From Paraburkholderia piptadeniae (GTDB taxonomy: Bacteria; Pseudomonadota; Gammaproteobacteria; Burkholderiales; Burkholderiaceae): 62,223 bases of DNA. Shown piece by piece: positions 8,075-17,511 of this stretch. The stretch covers positions 1 through 62,223 of the forward strand of contig NZ_CYGY02000053.1 in assembly GCF_900007165.1 (NCBI RefSeq), read 5' to 3'. Within the stretch, counting starts at the first letter, position 1, and the number at the start of each line of letters is the position of its first letter. The position numbers and the translations under genes are program-made. Under the pieces are notes generated by a model. It was not told the origin of the DNA, ran no database searches, and worked only from the letters and a program-made list of their open reading frames with translations.

Positions 8075-9142
8075 TCAGTTCGCGGGAATCGTCACAATGG
8101 GCGCCTTGCTGCTCGTTTCCGCTTCAGCGAGCGCCATCAGATTCTGGACGACCGTGAACGCGTACTTCGAATCAAAATCCGAGCGGTCGACCCAATACGT
8201 CGACGGGCCATAGCGCACGGCGGCGTATGCGTCGGCGGGCGGCTTGTCGCCTGTCCGCACGATGATCGTCGGCCGCGTTTCGCCGCCGACTAGCGTGACA
8301 GTGGGCTTCGTCGAACCATCCTCTATCTTCCGATCGGGCACGTGCACCTGCGCGCCGAGATCGGTCAGGATGCCGAGCACCGAGCGCGTCAACATTGCGA
8401 TCTGATTGCCGCCACGCGACGACTGACCGTAGACGATTTCATAGTCGCCCGTTTTCGCATTGAGATGCAGGAGCTTGCGTACCAGCTGCAAATCGGGTGC
8501 GGCTTTTTGGGCGTCCGACGTCGTTGCCGTGCCCAGTATCAGATAGACGTGCTGCTCGTTCTTCACGGTACGCGATTCGACATTCAGTTCGCCCGCCATT
8601 TGCAGGCGGCGCAATGCCTGGATCAGTTGAAAGAACTGCGGCGACCCCGCACTGTTTTCTCCGCCGAGCGCAGTGCCGTTTGGCAGACCGCCGATCGATT
8701 GCGCCGAAATGCGCAGCAACAGATCGATCGGTATGCCGCCTTCGGCGAGCGGAAGGACGAGCGTCGGCGCGAGCGGGCGGATATACGCTTGCGCATAGGC
8801 TTCGCCTGTCGTCGGCGTGAACGTGAATGTCGGGTGGTTCGAGTACGACACCGTTCCCGTCACGGACGCATAGTTCGGCATGGTGCCGGAGCCGGCATTG
8901 AGCGTGGACGAAGCGGACGCGTCGACGTTATAGGCCGCGATGATCTGGCTGACGGTCAGAAACGACGGCGCGTCGGCGAAGCGCAAAGCGATGATGGCCG
9001 CGAGTATTTCCCTTTTCTTTGCTTCGCCGAGTGCGCGCGAATAGTCGACCTGATCGGCCTTTAGCCGCGTCGGGCCGACGCTGCTGCATGCCGCGAGCAG
9101 ACTGGTTGCGCAGCAGACGAGTAGACCTGGAAGTCTTTTCAT
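8075..9142 (-). CDS. hypothetical outer-membrane-type lipoprotein
   Basis: A 355-residue protein with a type II signal peptide: MKRLPGLLVCCATSLLAACSS, with lipobox LAAC and lipidated Cys near residue 20. The rest is periplasmic and mixed alpha/beta, with no enzyme motif that I recognise. The ATG at 9142 is chosen because the lipoprotein signal starts exactly there; upstream in-frame codons have no signal-peptide features. It stands alone between the terminators of its neighbours. Confidence 0.72.
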   Translation of the reverse strand: MKRLPGLLVCCATSLLAACSSVGPTRLKADQVDYSRALGEAKKREILAAIIALRFADAPSFLTVSQIIAAYNVDASASSTLNAGSGTMPNYASVTGTVSYSNHPTFTFTPTTGEAYAQAYIRPLAPTLVLPLAEGGIPIDLLLRISAQSIGGLPNGTALGGENSAGSPQFFQLIQALRRLQMAGELNVESRTVKNEQHVYLILGTATTSDAQKAAPDLQLVRKLLHLNAKTGDYEIVYGQSSRGGNQIAMLTRSVLGILTDLGAQVHVPDRKIEDGSTKPTVTLVGGETRPTIIVRTGDKPPADAYAAVRYGPSTYWVDRSDFDSKYAFTVVQNLMALAEAETSSKAPIVTIPAN

Positions 9143-9295
9143 CGATGTAGAAATATTTGCGTGGGTGGCATGGGCGGACGGCATGTGCCGGTAAAGACGT
9201 CCGTGGCGAGGTAGCACGTCGCGTGCCTCGCTCTCGACATGCGATGAACGAACGGGGAAGTACAGCGGGAGACGTACGACTGCGGGACGAAAAAA

Positions 9296-9315
9296 AGCCC
9301 GCTCGAAAGCGGGCT
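9296..9315 (-). terminator. terminator of the phasin gene
   Basis: AGCCCGCT (9296-9303) and AGCGGGCT (9308-9315) form an 8-bp stem with a CGAA tetraloop. Read on the minus strand it is followed by a run of T residues (the A-run at 9290-9296 on plus). Confidence 0.85.
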
Positions 9316-9382
9316 GCAAAATGCGCCCGACGCGGGGAATCGCGTCCGGTTTCCTACTCCTCTTTGCCGCGAGCCTCTCTGT

Positions 9383-9901
9383 TCAGGCCACGTGCGAGAC
9401 GTTTTTCGCGCTGCGTGCCACTACGTTCAGATTGCTCTCCGCGGTTTCGACTGCCTGCCGCGCCGTCTTCCAGATGCTCTCGTAAAACTCGTTCGCCGCC
9501 GCAATGGCGGTGTTCATCGCCTTCACAGCGACCTCGGCGCCCGCCGGCGCGCGCTGCGCGGCGTCGTCCAGGTCGGCCTTGACCGCGCCGATCTGCGATT
9601 CGTACTGCGCGGTCGCATGTTTCATGATGGCCGCCTGCGTACTCGCGATGATGTCGTATACCTGCTGGTTGTAGAGCGCGGAGCGCTCGACGATCGACAG
9701 ATCGCCGGCTTTGAATGCACTGGCGCCGGGCATCTCGCCGTTCGCCAGTGCATTCATCGCGCGTTGCGTGCCGTCGCGCAATACCTGGAAATTCAAATGA
9801 ACGAGCTTCTCAAAGCCACTCACCGCTTCGTTCGCGATGTCGTAGAACGTCTGAACCCGGGCTTTCTGTGCGGCAGTCACTTCGTCGATGGACATGAACA
9901 T
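9383..9901 (-). CDS. phasin family protein
   Basis: A 172-residue amphipathic, Ala-rich helical protein of the phasin_2 family, which coats polyhydroxyalkanoate granules. Diagnostic blocks are FEKLVHLNFQVLRDGTQRA in the first third and AANEFYESIWKTARQAVE near the C-terminus. GAGG lies 7 nt before the ATG at 9901; the second ATG (9895) is less well placed. Phasins are usually regulated by PhaR, but no PhaR gene or obvious site is visible. A strong terminator follows. Confidence 0.85.
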   Translation of the reverse strand: MFMSIDEVTAAQKARVQTFYDIANEAVSGFEKLVHLNFQVLRDGTQRAMNALANGEMPGASAFKAGDLSIVERSALYNQQVYDIIASTQAAIMKHATAQYESQIGAVKADLDDAAQRAPAGAEVAVKAMNTAIAAANEFYESIWKTARQAVETAESNLNVVARSAKNVSHVA

Positions 9902-10038
9902 CGCAGGGCCTCGCAAGGTTGAATGCGCGAAAGAATGACTGGCATCGATCGCTGGACGATCGGCGCCAACCGGTTGCTTGGGATTTGCCGTAACTCGTTT
10001 ATCCGTACGGCGACGGCGCGTAGTCGCGCCGGGTGACG

Positions 10039-10368
10039 TCATGGCTGTGCAGCGCCGAGTCGGGCGAGCAGCGCATGTCCGCGGTCTGTGACGCACGGAG
10101 CGATGCGGGCTGCGTCCGGCAGGCCGATGGTGATCAGATCGCGGTCGGCCAGCGCGATCAGGTCCGCCTGATCGAAGTCCGACTGATGTCTCGCGTCCTT
10201 GATAAGCATGAGCGTCGCAAATTCGTGTGGGCTCAGCACGTTTGTCTCCTGAAGGGCGCATCGCGCCCGTTCGCATGCGTAAATGACCTTCGAGTGCATT
10301 TGCGAACGGTAAATATGGTTCGAGGTTTTTCCGTCTGAAGAAGCGTGCGGCATCGACGGGGAACCCAT
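10039..10368 (-). CDS. hypothetical protein upstream of the phasin
   Basis: A soluble protein of about 109 residues. The conserved-looking core begins at MHSKVIYACERARCALQ and contains LSPHEFATLMLIKD and an end resembling the winged-helix closing segment VTDRGHALLARLG, so a small MarR/HTH-like fold is possible but unproven. Starts at 10299, 10353, 10368 or a TTG at 10395 are all open and none has a clear Shine-Dalgarno. It lies about 140 bp upstream of the phasin gene on the same strand. The stretch 10369-10558 upstream is AT-rich and holds no other gene that I can support. Confidence 0.5.
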   Translation of the reverse strand: MGSPSMPHASSDGKTSNHIYRSQMHSKVIYACERARCALQETNVLSPHEFATLMLIKDARHQSDFDQADLIALADRDLITIGLPDAARIAPCVTDRGHALLARLGAAQP

Positions 10369-10558
10369 ACTAATGCGACGATTGTTAAATTTCAATCGGA
10401 ATTAACAGTAAATCTGCAAGCGGTTTTGTCGGCGGAGCGTGCAGCAATTATTGCCAGTGCAAAACACGATTAAGAGAAAAATATACCGGCGTGCTTTCGG
10501 CTAACTGGCAATCGTTTGCCGGCGTTTCGCGGCCTGTGGCCGGTGTGCCTCTCAGGCA

Positions 10559-10759
10559 TTATGTGGAATATGACATCAGATAGTCACACTTTTTAGGATC
10601 GTCGGTACGCAATCCAAACGTCTGCGTTCGCGGGCATTTAAGCGCGATCATTTTTGCGGGTTTACTTAAAACTGGCAGCGCTGAATCTGGATCATAGATG
10701 AAGCGTCGCTTTAACAGTGAATATCCACTTTCCCCTGGTAAGGAAATAATATTAGTCAT
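10559..10759 (-). CDS. small hypothetical protein, 66 aa
   Basis: A possible 66-residue protein with no recognised family. It contains RRFIYDPDSALPVL and ends KKCDYLMSYST. It lies in an AT-rich pocket (about 10400-10830) that differs from the GC-rich surroundings, so its codon use is unlike that of its neighbours and may reflect transfer or merely non-coding DNA. There is no strong ribosome binding site. The 275 bp between it and the LysR gene at 11035 hold no other supported gene. Confidence 0.35.
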   Translation of the reverse strand: MTNIISLPGESGYSLLKRRFIYDPDSALPVLSKPAKMIALKCPRTQTFGLRTDDPKKCDYLMSYST

Positions 10760-11034
10760 AATCGGACTCTAGTCAGGTGCGCGGGATCATTAAATCGACG
10801 GTATTCGTAAGGCATTTTAAAACCGCCTGTGAACGATCCGTCGCTCGCAAATAAAGCCCCGCTGTTCGCGCCCCTTCTCGCACGTGGCGATTTTCTCCGT
10901 GTTATTTTTGCGTCAGCCACGCTGCGCACAAGAGGCAGACAGGCAGCCGGACCGACGGCACGTCGAACCGTCCGACATGGCAGAACTCGCCACGTTGGAT
11001 GTGTTCGCCGCCAAACAATGACAGGGCACAGGAA

Positions 11035-11952
11035 ATGGACCGCTTCGAGGCAATGGAGATCTTCACTCGCGTGGTAGATGCGAACAGCTTTTCAAAGGTA
11101 TCTGAAATGCTCGATTTGCCACGCGCAAAGGTGAGCAGAACGATTCAGGCGCTGGAAGAGCACGTCGGCGTGCGTCTGCTGAATCGTTCGACGCGTCAGG
11201 TTAGCGTCACCGAAGACGGCGCGCTGTTTTACGAGCGATGTGTGCGCATTCTCGCCGAAGTGGCGGACGCCGAATCGTCGTTGTCGAACAAGCGCGAGAG
11301 TCCGACGGGCACGGTGCGCGTCGATACGTCGGGCACGCTTGCGCGCGCGTTGCTATTGCCTTCGCTGGAAGATTTCTATCAACGCTATCCGCAAATCGAC
11401 GTGCGCCTGGGCCTCGCGGACCGCAATATCGATCTCATTCAGGACGGCGTGGATTGCGTGATCCGAATGGGCATGCTCGAAGAGTCGAGTCTCGTTGCAA
11501 AGCGCATCGGCAATGCGCGCATCGTCACTTGCGCGTCGCCTGCTTATCTGGAACGGCACGGCACGCCGAAAACGCTCGAAGAACTCAGTCATCATCAGGC
11601 GGTGAATTACGTGTCGGCCCGCTCGGGAAGAACTTTTCCATTCGAGTACAGCGTCGGCGGAGAAGTGGTGAGGGTGCAGATGAAGAGCGTGCTGGCCGTC
11701 AATGACGGTTCGGTCTATATCAATGCGGGCGCGTTGGGGCACGGCATCATCCAGCCGTCGCGCTTCATGGTCGCCGATCTCATCAAGCAGGGCGCGCTGC
11801 GGGAAATCCTGAGCGAATACAACATTCCATCGACGCCGCTTTCGGTCGTCTATCCGCATCGCCGCAATCTCAGTTCGCGGCTGCGCGCGTTCGTCGATTG
11901 GGTATCGGAAATCGCGCAGAAGAACCCCGACCTGCGCATCACGCAAGAGTGA
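11035..11952 (+). CDS. LysR-family transcriptional regulator
   Basis: A 305-residue LysR regulator with an N-terminal winged HTH (residues 1-60, including FSKVSEMLDLPRAKVSRTIQ) and a periplasmic-binding-like effector domain (about 92-295). It belongs to the CrgA/AaeR-like group with short C-termini. AGGA precedes the ATG at 11035. Its neighbours are convergent (the SDR) or far upstream, so no target is obvious from position. Confidence 0.85.
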   Translation: MDRFEAMEIFTRVVDANSFSKVSEMLDLPRAKVSRTIQALEEHVGVRLLNRSTRQVSVTEDGALFYERCVRILAEVADAESSLSNKRESPTGTVRVDTSGTLARALLLPSLEDFYQRYPQIDVRLGLADRNIDLIQDGVDCVIRMGMLEESSLVAKRIGNARIVTCASPAYLERHGTPKTLEELSHHQAVNYVSARSGRTFPFEYSVGGEVVRVQMKSVLAVNDGSVYINAGALGHGIIQPSRFMVADLIKQGALREILSEYNIPSTPLSVVYPHRRNLSSRLRAFVDWVSEIAQKNPDLRITQE

Positions 11953-12016
11953 CGCTCGCGCTTGCCTGCTGCACAACGCAACTTTAAGGCTACTCAGCAG
12001 GCAACACCGCTCAGAT

Positions 12017-12838
12017 TTACTTCAAGGGCTCGGCGGGATGGGGCGCATTTTCATATGCGCCCCACACCGTCTGATCGAAGTTGACGATCGAGCCCGTCAT
12101 CAAGCCCGATTCATCGCTTGCCAGAAATGCGACGGCGCGCGCGGCCTCCGCTGGATCGATCAGCCTGCCGAACGGCTGCGCGGCGGCCGCCTGTTGCAGC
12201 CAGCCGTCGGTGGCGCCATGAAACTCGCGTTGAATGCGGTCTTCGCCGGCTGAAGCCATCCAGCCCAGGTTCAGCCCGTTCACGCGAATGCGATTGCGCA
12301 ATAGCGCATACGCGGTGTTCTGCGTGAGCGTCGCGAGCGCGCCTTTGGATGCGCAATACGCGGAAATGAACGGTTGCCCCGCCTTCGCGGACATCGAGCC
12401 GATATTCACGATCGTCCCTTCGATACGCTCGCGCAGCATCACGCGAATTGTCTCCTGCATCAGAAAGTACGGTGCGCGCACATTGGTCACGAAGATGCGA
12501 TCGAAAAGCGCGGGATCGGTATCGAGGATTGTGCCGCGATCGGTCAGTGCCGCCGCATTCACCAGTATGTCGATGCGCCCGAATTGCTGCTCGGCAGTGG
12601 CGACGACGTTACGGCAGTCATCGACATTGGCGAGGTCCGCCTGCACGAACACGATCTTTGCGCCAAGCGTTTCACCAAGCTGGCTCAGCTCGCGTGCTTT
12701 CGCTTCGCCTTTCTCTTTCGCGCGGCCGCAAATGACGATGCCGTGTGCGCCGCGCTCGACGAATAGCGCGGCAATTGCGGCGCCTAGCCCTTGCGATCCG
12801 CCAGTGACAATAGCGATCTTCGAATCGAATTGGCCCAT
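12017..12838 (-). CDS. SDR-family oxidoreductase
   Basis: A 273-residue classical short-chain dehydrogenase/reductase. It has the NAD(P) motif TGGSQGLG at 12-19, NAAAL in place of NNAG, the catalytic Ser in IGSMSAKAG, and YCASK with the Tyr-Lys pair. The acidic/basic pattern after strand two (CGRAKEKGEAKA) suggests NADP use. It is divergent from the LacI gene at 12966, so it is probably part of the same regulon as the desaturase-to-isomerase genes at 13993-17511, acting on a polyol or hydroxylated intermediate. The substrate is unknown. Confidence 0.82.
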   Translation of the reverse strand: MGQFDSKIAIVTGGSQGLGAAIAALFVERGAHGIVICGRAKEKGEAKARELSQLGETLGAKIVFVQADLANVDDCRNVVATAEQQFGRIDILVNAAALTDRGTILDTDPALFDRIFVTNVRAPYFLMQETIRVMLRERIEGTIVNIGSMSAKAGQPFISAYCASKGALATLTQNTAYALLRNRIRVNGLNLGWMASAGEDRIQREFHGATDGWLQQAAAAQPFGRLIDPAEAARAVAFLASDESGLMTGSIVNFDQTVWGAYENAPHPAEPLK

Positions 12839-12965
12839 GCGTTGTCTCCTGTCATTCGTTCAATGGTGAGAACAAGGTACTGCTATGAATAGCGGATCAC
12901 GCGGCTTGCTGCGCGTGCGGCGTCGATGCGATCATTGTGCTATTCCGATCACAACGAATCCGATC

Positions 12966-14003
12966 ATGACCGAGTCCCGCCGCCGCAAGACGAGCATGAG
13001 CGACATCGCGCGCGCGGCGGGCGTCAGCGAGGCGACAGTCGATCGGGTATTGAACGGGCGCGGCGGCGTATCGCGCGACAAGGAAACTCGCGTGCTCGAA
13101 TGGGCGCGCAAGCTGAAAATCGATCGCGCGCTGGAGTCCGTGTCGGTGCGCTGGCTGCGTATCGCGGTCCTGTTGCAGCAGCCCGTCGCGCAGTACTACG
13201 TGCATCTGAAGCAGGGTTTCGAACTGGCGCAAAAGACGTTCGAAACGCAGCGAGTGATTTGCGCGGTCACGTACTTCGACAGCCTCGAGCCGCATGCCGT
13301 CGTCGAAGCGATCGAGCGGGCGACGCGCAAGGCCGATGCGCTCGTGATCGTCGCGTACGAGCATCCGGATATCACCGCGGCGCTGCGCCATGTGAGCCAC
13401 AGAATGCCCGTCGTCACGCTTGCAAGCGATCTGCCGGGCACGGGGCGGCTCGCCTATGTGGGCATCGACAATCGCTGCGCGGGGCGCGTCGCCGGCGAAT
13501 TGATGGGCCGCTTTCTCGGCGATGCCGGCGGCAAGGTGCTCGTAATGACGGGCATGCATGATTTTCTCGGCCATGAAGAACGCGAAAGCGGATTTCGTTC
13601 CGTGCTGCGGCGGCGCTTTCCGGCTTGCGATATCGTCGAGACAGTCGAAAGCCGCGAACAGACGTCGATCACCGAAAGCCTGACGCGCGACGCGTTTCGC
13701 CGCTATCCGGACCTGCGCGGCATCTACAACATCTCGGTCGGCGACGAAGGCATCGGCAACGCGCTGCGCGCAATGGACCGCGTGCACAGGACCGTGCTGA
13801 TCGGACACGAGCTGAACGACACATCGCGACGCCTTCTGATCGAAGGCGTGCTCGATGCCGTGCTCGATCAAAACCCGATTGGAGAAGCGCTGCATTCGAT
13901 CGAAATCATTCTGCGTCACTATCATCGCGATCCGGGCGTGACGATGGCGCAGCAGATTCCCGTGTCGGTGCTGTTGCGCGAGAACCTGCCGCTTACCGAT
14001 TGA
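12966..14003 (+). CDS. LacI-family transcriptional regulator
   Basis: A 345-residue regulator. The LacI HTH (SMSDIARAAGVSEATVDRVLNGRGGVS, residues about 10-36) is followed by a type I periplasmic-binding domain that senses sugars or polyols. The VSEATVDRVLNGR variant is frequent in LacI proteins controlling inositol and polyol uptake. The gene is divergent from the SDR and its 3' end overlaps the isomerase gene tail-to-tail by 11 bp, putting it between the two halves of its presumed regulon. The start at 12966 puts the HTH about ten residues from the N-terminus, as is usual. Confidence 0.85.
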   Translation: MTESRRRKTSMSDIARAAGVSEATVDRVLNGRGGVSRDKETRVLEWARKLKIDRALESVSVRWLRIAVLLQQPVAQYYVHLKQGFELAQKTFETQRVICAVTYFDSLEPHAVVEAIERATRKADALVIVAYEHPDITAALRHVSHRMPVVTLASDLPGTGRLAYVGIDNRCAGRVAGELMGRFLGDAGGKVLVMTGMHDFLGHEERESGFRSVLRRRFPACDIVETVESREQTSITESLTRDAFRRYPDLRGIYNISVGDEGIGNALRAMDRVHRTVLIGHELNDTSRRLLIEGVLDAVLDQNPIGEALHSIEIILRHYHRDPGVTMAQQIPVSVLLRENLPLTD

Positions 14004-14859
14004 TCTCGAGCGCGGGCGCTTCGTCCCGCGTCACGTCATTCCAAAGATCGCGTATCCAGTCGCGCATCAGCAGCGATTCGGCCCAGCGGTCCGTCGTATC
14101 GTTGCCGTCGCGCCCGATGATCGCGTAGGGCTTCGGTCCTAGCTCGCACGTGAATACGAGCGTGTCGTCGGGGCCCGCGCGCTTGCGCCATGAAACGAAA
14201 CCATCGCGCCACCAGCGCAGGAACAGATCGACCCACATACGGTGAGGCTCGAATGAAATCTCGATCTGCACCTGTTCGCGGCTCGCGACGCGCCCATGAA
14301 ATGCCCACGAATGATCGATGATCCCCTGCATCGCGGCTTCGTTTTCCTCGTTCACGGGCCACGCGAACTCGCGGCCGACGAGGTAATGCGAAAGATCGCC
14401 GAGCAGACGCAGATCCGGCCTTTCATCGAGCAGATCGAGCGTGAAATGCAGATCGGTCGTCATGCGGTCGCGATGCGTTTCGATGTAGACGGGCATGTCC
14501 ACCTGTTCCGCGAGCCGCTGCCAGCCGTCGATCAGCGCGAGCGCATCGGCGAGACGGCGCGGCCTCACATCCGGCTGGAGGTCGATATGATGCGCGCCGA
14601 ACTCAACGGCATGCTCGAGGATCGGGCAGAGATCGTCGACCGTGCGCGGAAAGCATTGCGCTTCCGCTTGCAGACCGTGTGGCGCGAGAACTTGCGTGAG
14701 GCGCCGCACATCGTCGCGCGATCCATACGACGCGCTCACGCCTTCGAAACCCGCTTGCGCGATCATCGCGACGTTTTCTTCGAGCGAGCGCTCGAAGCCA
14801 TCCGTATGACGGCGCTCCATGGCCCACAGCGACTGATAGACGGCAAGCCGTTGCGTCAT
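13993..14859 (-). CDS. sugar phosphate isomerase/epimerase family TIM barrel
   Basis: A 288-residue xylose-isomerase-like TIM barrel (AP_endonuc_2 superfamily), whose members include inosose dehydratase, hexulose epimerases and hydroxypyruvate isomerase. Metal-binding candidates lie in the strands carrying YIETHRDR (Glu about 127), LGDLSHYL (Asp 155, His 158) and the later His/Glu segments. The start codon overlaps the stop of the reductase gene (ATGA at 14856-14859), so it is translationally coupled. The context suggests it handles a sugar-like intermediate after oxygenation. Confidence 0.8.
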   Translation of the reverse strand: MTQRLAVYQSLWAMERRHTDGFERSLEENVAMIAQAGFEGVSASYGSRDDVRRLTQVLAPHGLQAEAQCFPRTVDDLCPILEHAVEFGAHHIDLQPDVRPRRLADALALIDGWQRLAEQVDMPVYIETHRDRMTTDLHFTLDLLDERPDLRLLGDLSHYLVGREFAWPVNEENEAAMQGIIDHSWAFHGRVASREQVQIEISFEPHRMWVDLFLRWWRDGFVSWRKRAGPDDTLVFTCELGPKPYAIIGRDGNDTTDRWAESLLMRDWIRDLWNDVTRDEAPALEINR

Positions 14860-16103
14860 GCCGCCTCCGCGGCGACGAGACTTTTCAGCTTGACGGCGGG
14901 ATCTTCGAGCTTTGCAGGCTCGATGCATGCGCGTTGCGCGATCAGCGCCTGAGCGACGCGCACATCGCGCGCGATCTCGGCGAGCTTGCCGACGCCGCTT
15001 GCGCCGACCAGCACGCCATCGCGATCGAGCGCGAAGAAAATGCGTGACGTCGCGCCCGTTTCGCGCACGACGGTCTGCACGCCGAATGCTGGCATGCCGG
15101 CGATCTGGATCGTCATGTCGTATTGATTCGACCAGAACCACGGCACTTCCGAATACGTTTCGCCACGCTCCAGCATGTTGCGCGCGACGATGCGCGCGTG
15201 GTCCTCGGCGTTTTTCCAGCACTCGAGCCGCATGCGCCGCCTGAACAGGCGATGCGGAAACGAACACACGTCGCCTGCTGCGAAAATGTGCGGGTCGTTC
15301 GTGCGCAACGTATCGTCGACGGCGATGCCGTCTGCGACATCGATGCCCGCGGCTTCCGCCAATTCCGTGCGCGGCTTCACGCCAATGCCGACGACCACGC
15401 AATCGCACGCGATCTGCGTGCCGTCCTTGAGCTTGACGCCCGTCACGTGCGTCGTGCCCAGCAGCCGTTCGATCTGCGCGGCGAAATGAATCTTCACGCC
15501 CATCTCGCGATGCCTGTCGATCAGATAGCCCGCGACGATTTCCGGCACCGCGCGCATCAACGCACGCGCGCCCGCTTCGATGACGACCACTTCGCAGCCG
15601 CGCGCAACGGCCGACGCCGCGACCTCGAGGCCGATGAAGCCCGCGCCGACAATCGCGATGCGCCGCGAAGGCTGCAACGCTTCGGCTAGCGCATTGGCGT
15701 CGTCTGCCGTACGCAGCAGATACACGCCTTCGAGATTCGCACCCGGTACGTCGAGACGCCTGGGTTCGGCGCCCGTCGCGATCAGCAGACGCTGATAGTC
15801 GATGCTGCGTCCGTCCTTCAGGATGACCTTGCGCGCGCCGCGATCGATCTTCTGCACGCACGCATCGACACGCAGATCGATGCGCCGGTCGCGATAGAAC
15901 GCTTCGTCATAGAACGCGCACTGCGCCGTGCTTCGCTCGCCGAGCAGCACGGCTTTCGACAGCGGCGGCCGGTCGTAAGGGGCCGTGCATTCGTTGCCGA
16001 GCAGCGTGATCTCTCCGTCCCAGCCGTTTTCGCGCAGCGCATGCGCGGTGCGCGCGCCGCATTGGCCTGCGCCGATGATCACCATCGCGGGATGTGTGCT
16101 CAT
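14856..16103 (-). CDS. FAD-dependent ferredoxin reductase
   Basis: A 415-residue flavoprotein of the oxygenase-coupled ferredoxin reductase type (like BphA4 or PdR). FAD-binding GAGQCG is at 11-16, DRPPLSK at about 44-50, the NADH-binding GAGFIG at 153-158 and the second FAD motif IFAAGDVCSFP near 285. The usual reductase C-terminal domain is present. It overlaps the Rieske gene by 4 bp upstream and the isomerase gene by 4 bp downstream. It would pass electrons from NADH to the adjacent Rieske ferredoxin. Confidence 0.88.
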   Translation of the reverse strand: MSTHPAMVIIGAGQCGARTAHALRENGWDGEITLLGNECTAPYDRPPLSKAVLLGERSTAQCAFYDEAFYRDRRIDLRVDACVQKIDRGARKVILKDGRSIDYQRLLIATGAEPRRLDVPGANLEGVYLLRTADDANALAEALQPSRRIAIVGAGFIGLEVAASAVARGCEVVVIEAGARALMRAVPEIVAGYLIDRHREMGVKIHFAAQIERLLGTTHVTGVKLKDGTQIACDCVVVGIGVKPRTELAEAAGIDVADGIAVDDTLRTNDPHIFAAGDVCSFPHRLFRRRMRLECWKNAEDHARIVARNMLERGETYSEVPWFWSNQYDMTIQIAGMPAFGVQTVVRETGATSRIFFALDRDGVLVGASGVGKLAEIARDVRVAQALIAQRACIEPAKLEDPAVKLKSLVAAEAA

Positions 16104-16447
16104 GACGCCTCCTGCACGGGAAGGCCAAGCAGTACTTCGCCGTTTTCGACACGCACGGGGTACGTCTTCAGATGCACGCACACAGGCGCGCTCATTGCCT
16201 TGCCGCTGGGAATGTCGAAACGTCCCTGGTGCAGCGGACATTCGATTTCGCGATTCACGACGAAGCCATCGGCGAGATGCGCCTGCTCATGCGTGCACCA
16301 GCCGTCGGACGCATAGTAGCCATCCGCGATCCGATAGACCGCGTAGCTCGCGCCTTCGTGATCGAAGCGCATGACGTCTTCTTCGTCGATATCATTGGGC
16401 GCGCACGCCGCAATCCAGTGGATCTTTGCATTCGTTTCGACGCTCAT
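16100..16447 (-). CDS. Rieske [2Fe-2S] ferredoxin
   Basis: A 115-residue Rieske ferredoxin. Cluster ligands are Cys51 and His53 in CTHEQAHLADG and Cys70 and His73 in CPLHQGRFD, the CxH...CxxH arrangement. Length and single-domain form match electron-carrier ferredoxins of oxygenase systems rather than terminal oxygenases. It sits between the di-iron oxygenase gene and the reductase gene, completing a three-component electron chain. Its stop overlaps the reductase start (ATGA). Confidence 0.9.
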   Translation of the reverse strand: MSVETNAKIHWIAACAPNDIDEEDVMRFDHEGASYAVYRIADGYYASDGWCTHEQAHLADGFVVNREIECPLHQGRFDIPSGKAMSAPVCVHLKTYPVRVENGEVLLGLPVQEAS

Positions 16448-16479
16448 GATGCTTTCCTCTTCTCCAGTGTTCTTCTACG

Positions 16480-17511
16480 TCAGGCCGTGGGAAGGTTTCG
16501 TTCGATCACATGCGTGGGGTCCGTGCGCTGCTTCCACAACGCGGGCACCATTTCGCGGTACGCCGCATACACACTCGGATACGCGGGCGGCAACTGGTCC
16601 TTGATCGCTTCGTGAAGACGCGGCAGTGCATGGAACGGCACCATCGGCAGCAAATGATGCTCGAGGTGATAGTTCATATTCAGATAAAGAAAGCGGAACA
16701 CGAAGTTGGTATGTACGGTGCGCGTATTCAGCCGATGGTCTTTCACGTTGACGGCAAGCCCCGCATGCTGCGCGAGGCCGAGCAGTTGATGCAGCCAGCC
16801 GCCATAGAAGCGCGGCGTCCACACGAACATCAGCGGGAGAAAGCTGCGCATGGCAATCGCCAGCGCGATCGTGCCGATCACGATGGCCAGATAGATGCGG
16901 CACGACCAGATCATCTTGGGCTTTTCGCTTGCGGGCAGAAAGGCGTCGGTGGCCGCATCGACGCGGCCAAATGCGTGGCGCACGATCTTCTTGATTTCGA
17001 GCGAGCTGCCGACCAGTCCGACGAAATCGAGGATGATGGGCAGTACCTTCGTCGGGCGCGTGACCTGAATTTCCGGGTCGCGCGTCTGAAAGTACGTATG
17101 CGTGTGGTGGCGCGCATGACTCCAGCGCCACCAGTAGCCTTCGCGGATCGTCATGAACGACGACAGGTGATAGAGCGCGTCGTTGATCCAGCGCGTCTTG
17201 AGCGGTGTGCCGTGTGACAGCTCATGCCAGCGCGCGTCGCTCGACGAATAGATCGTGCCGTAGACGAAAAACGCAGGCACGGCCCACCACGTGCCCCACG
17301 CGAAGGCCGCCATTGCGCCGGACGCGACGAGCAGCACGAGCCACGGAATGAAATTGCGCAGACCCGCGGCATCGTCGCGCTTCATCAGTTCCTTGAGCAC
17401 CGCGCGCGGAATGCGCGGCTGATACCACTGCTGCGCGATGCGCGCGTCTAAGGACGAGTCGTCTGCCTGGGGCGCTGATGCGCGACCATCGACGGCCGAA
17501 GTCGAGGACAT
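16480..17511 (-). CDS. membrane di-iron fatty acid desaturase/hydroxylase family protein
   Basis: A 343-residue integral membrane oxygenase. The three His boxes are HELSH (96-100), HARHH (132-136) and HLEHH (282-286), which bind the di-iron centre in the FA_desaturase family. At least four hydrophobic helices surround them (LVLLVASGAMAAF and similar). AAGGAG lies 6-7 nt before the ATG at 17511. The next genes encode a Rieske ferredoxin and its reductase, so this is the terminal oxygenase. Family members desaturate acyl chains or hydroxylate alkyl and terpenoid compounds; the substrate here is unknown. Confidence 0.85.
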   Translation of the reverse strand: MSSTSAVDGRASAPQADDSSLDARIAQQWYQPRIPRAVLKELMKRDDAAGLRNFIPWLVLLVASGAMAAFAWGTWWAVPAFFVYGTIYSSSDARWHELSHGTPLKTRWINDALYHLSSFMTIREGYWWRWSHARHHTHTYFQTRDPEIQVTRPTKVLPIILDFVGLVGSSLEIKKIVRHAFGRVDAATDAFLPASEKPKMIWSCRIYLAIVIGTIALAIAMRSFLPLMFVWTPRFYGGWLHQLLGLAQHAGLAVNVKDHRLNTRTVHTNFVFRFLYLNMNYHLEHHLLPMVPFHALPRLHEAIKDQLPPAYPSVYAAYREMVPALWKQRTDPTHVIERNLPTA

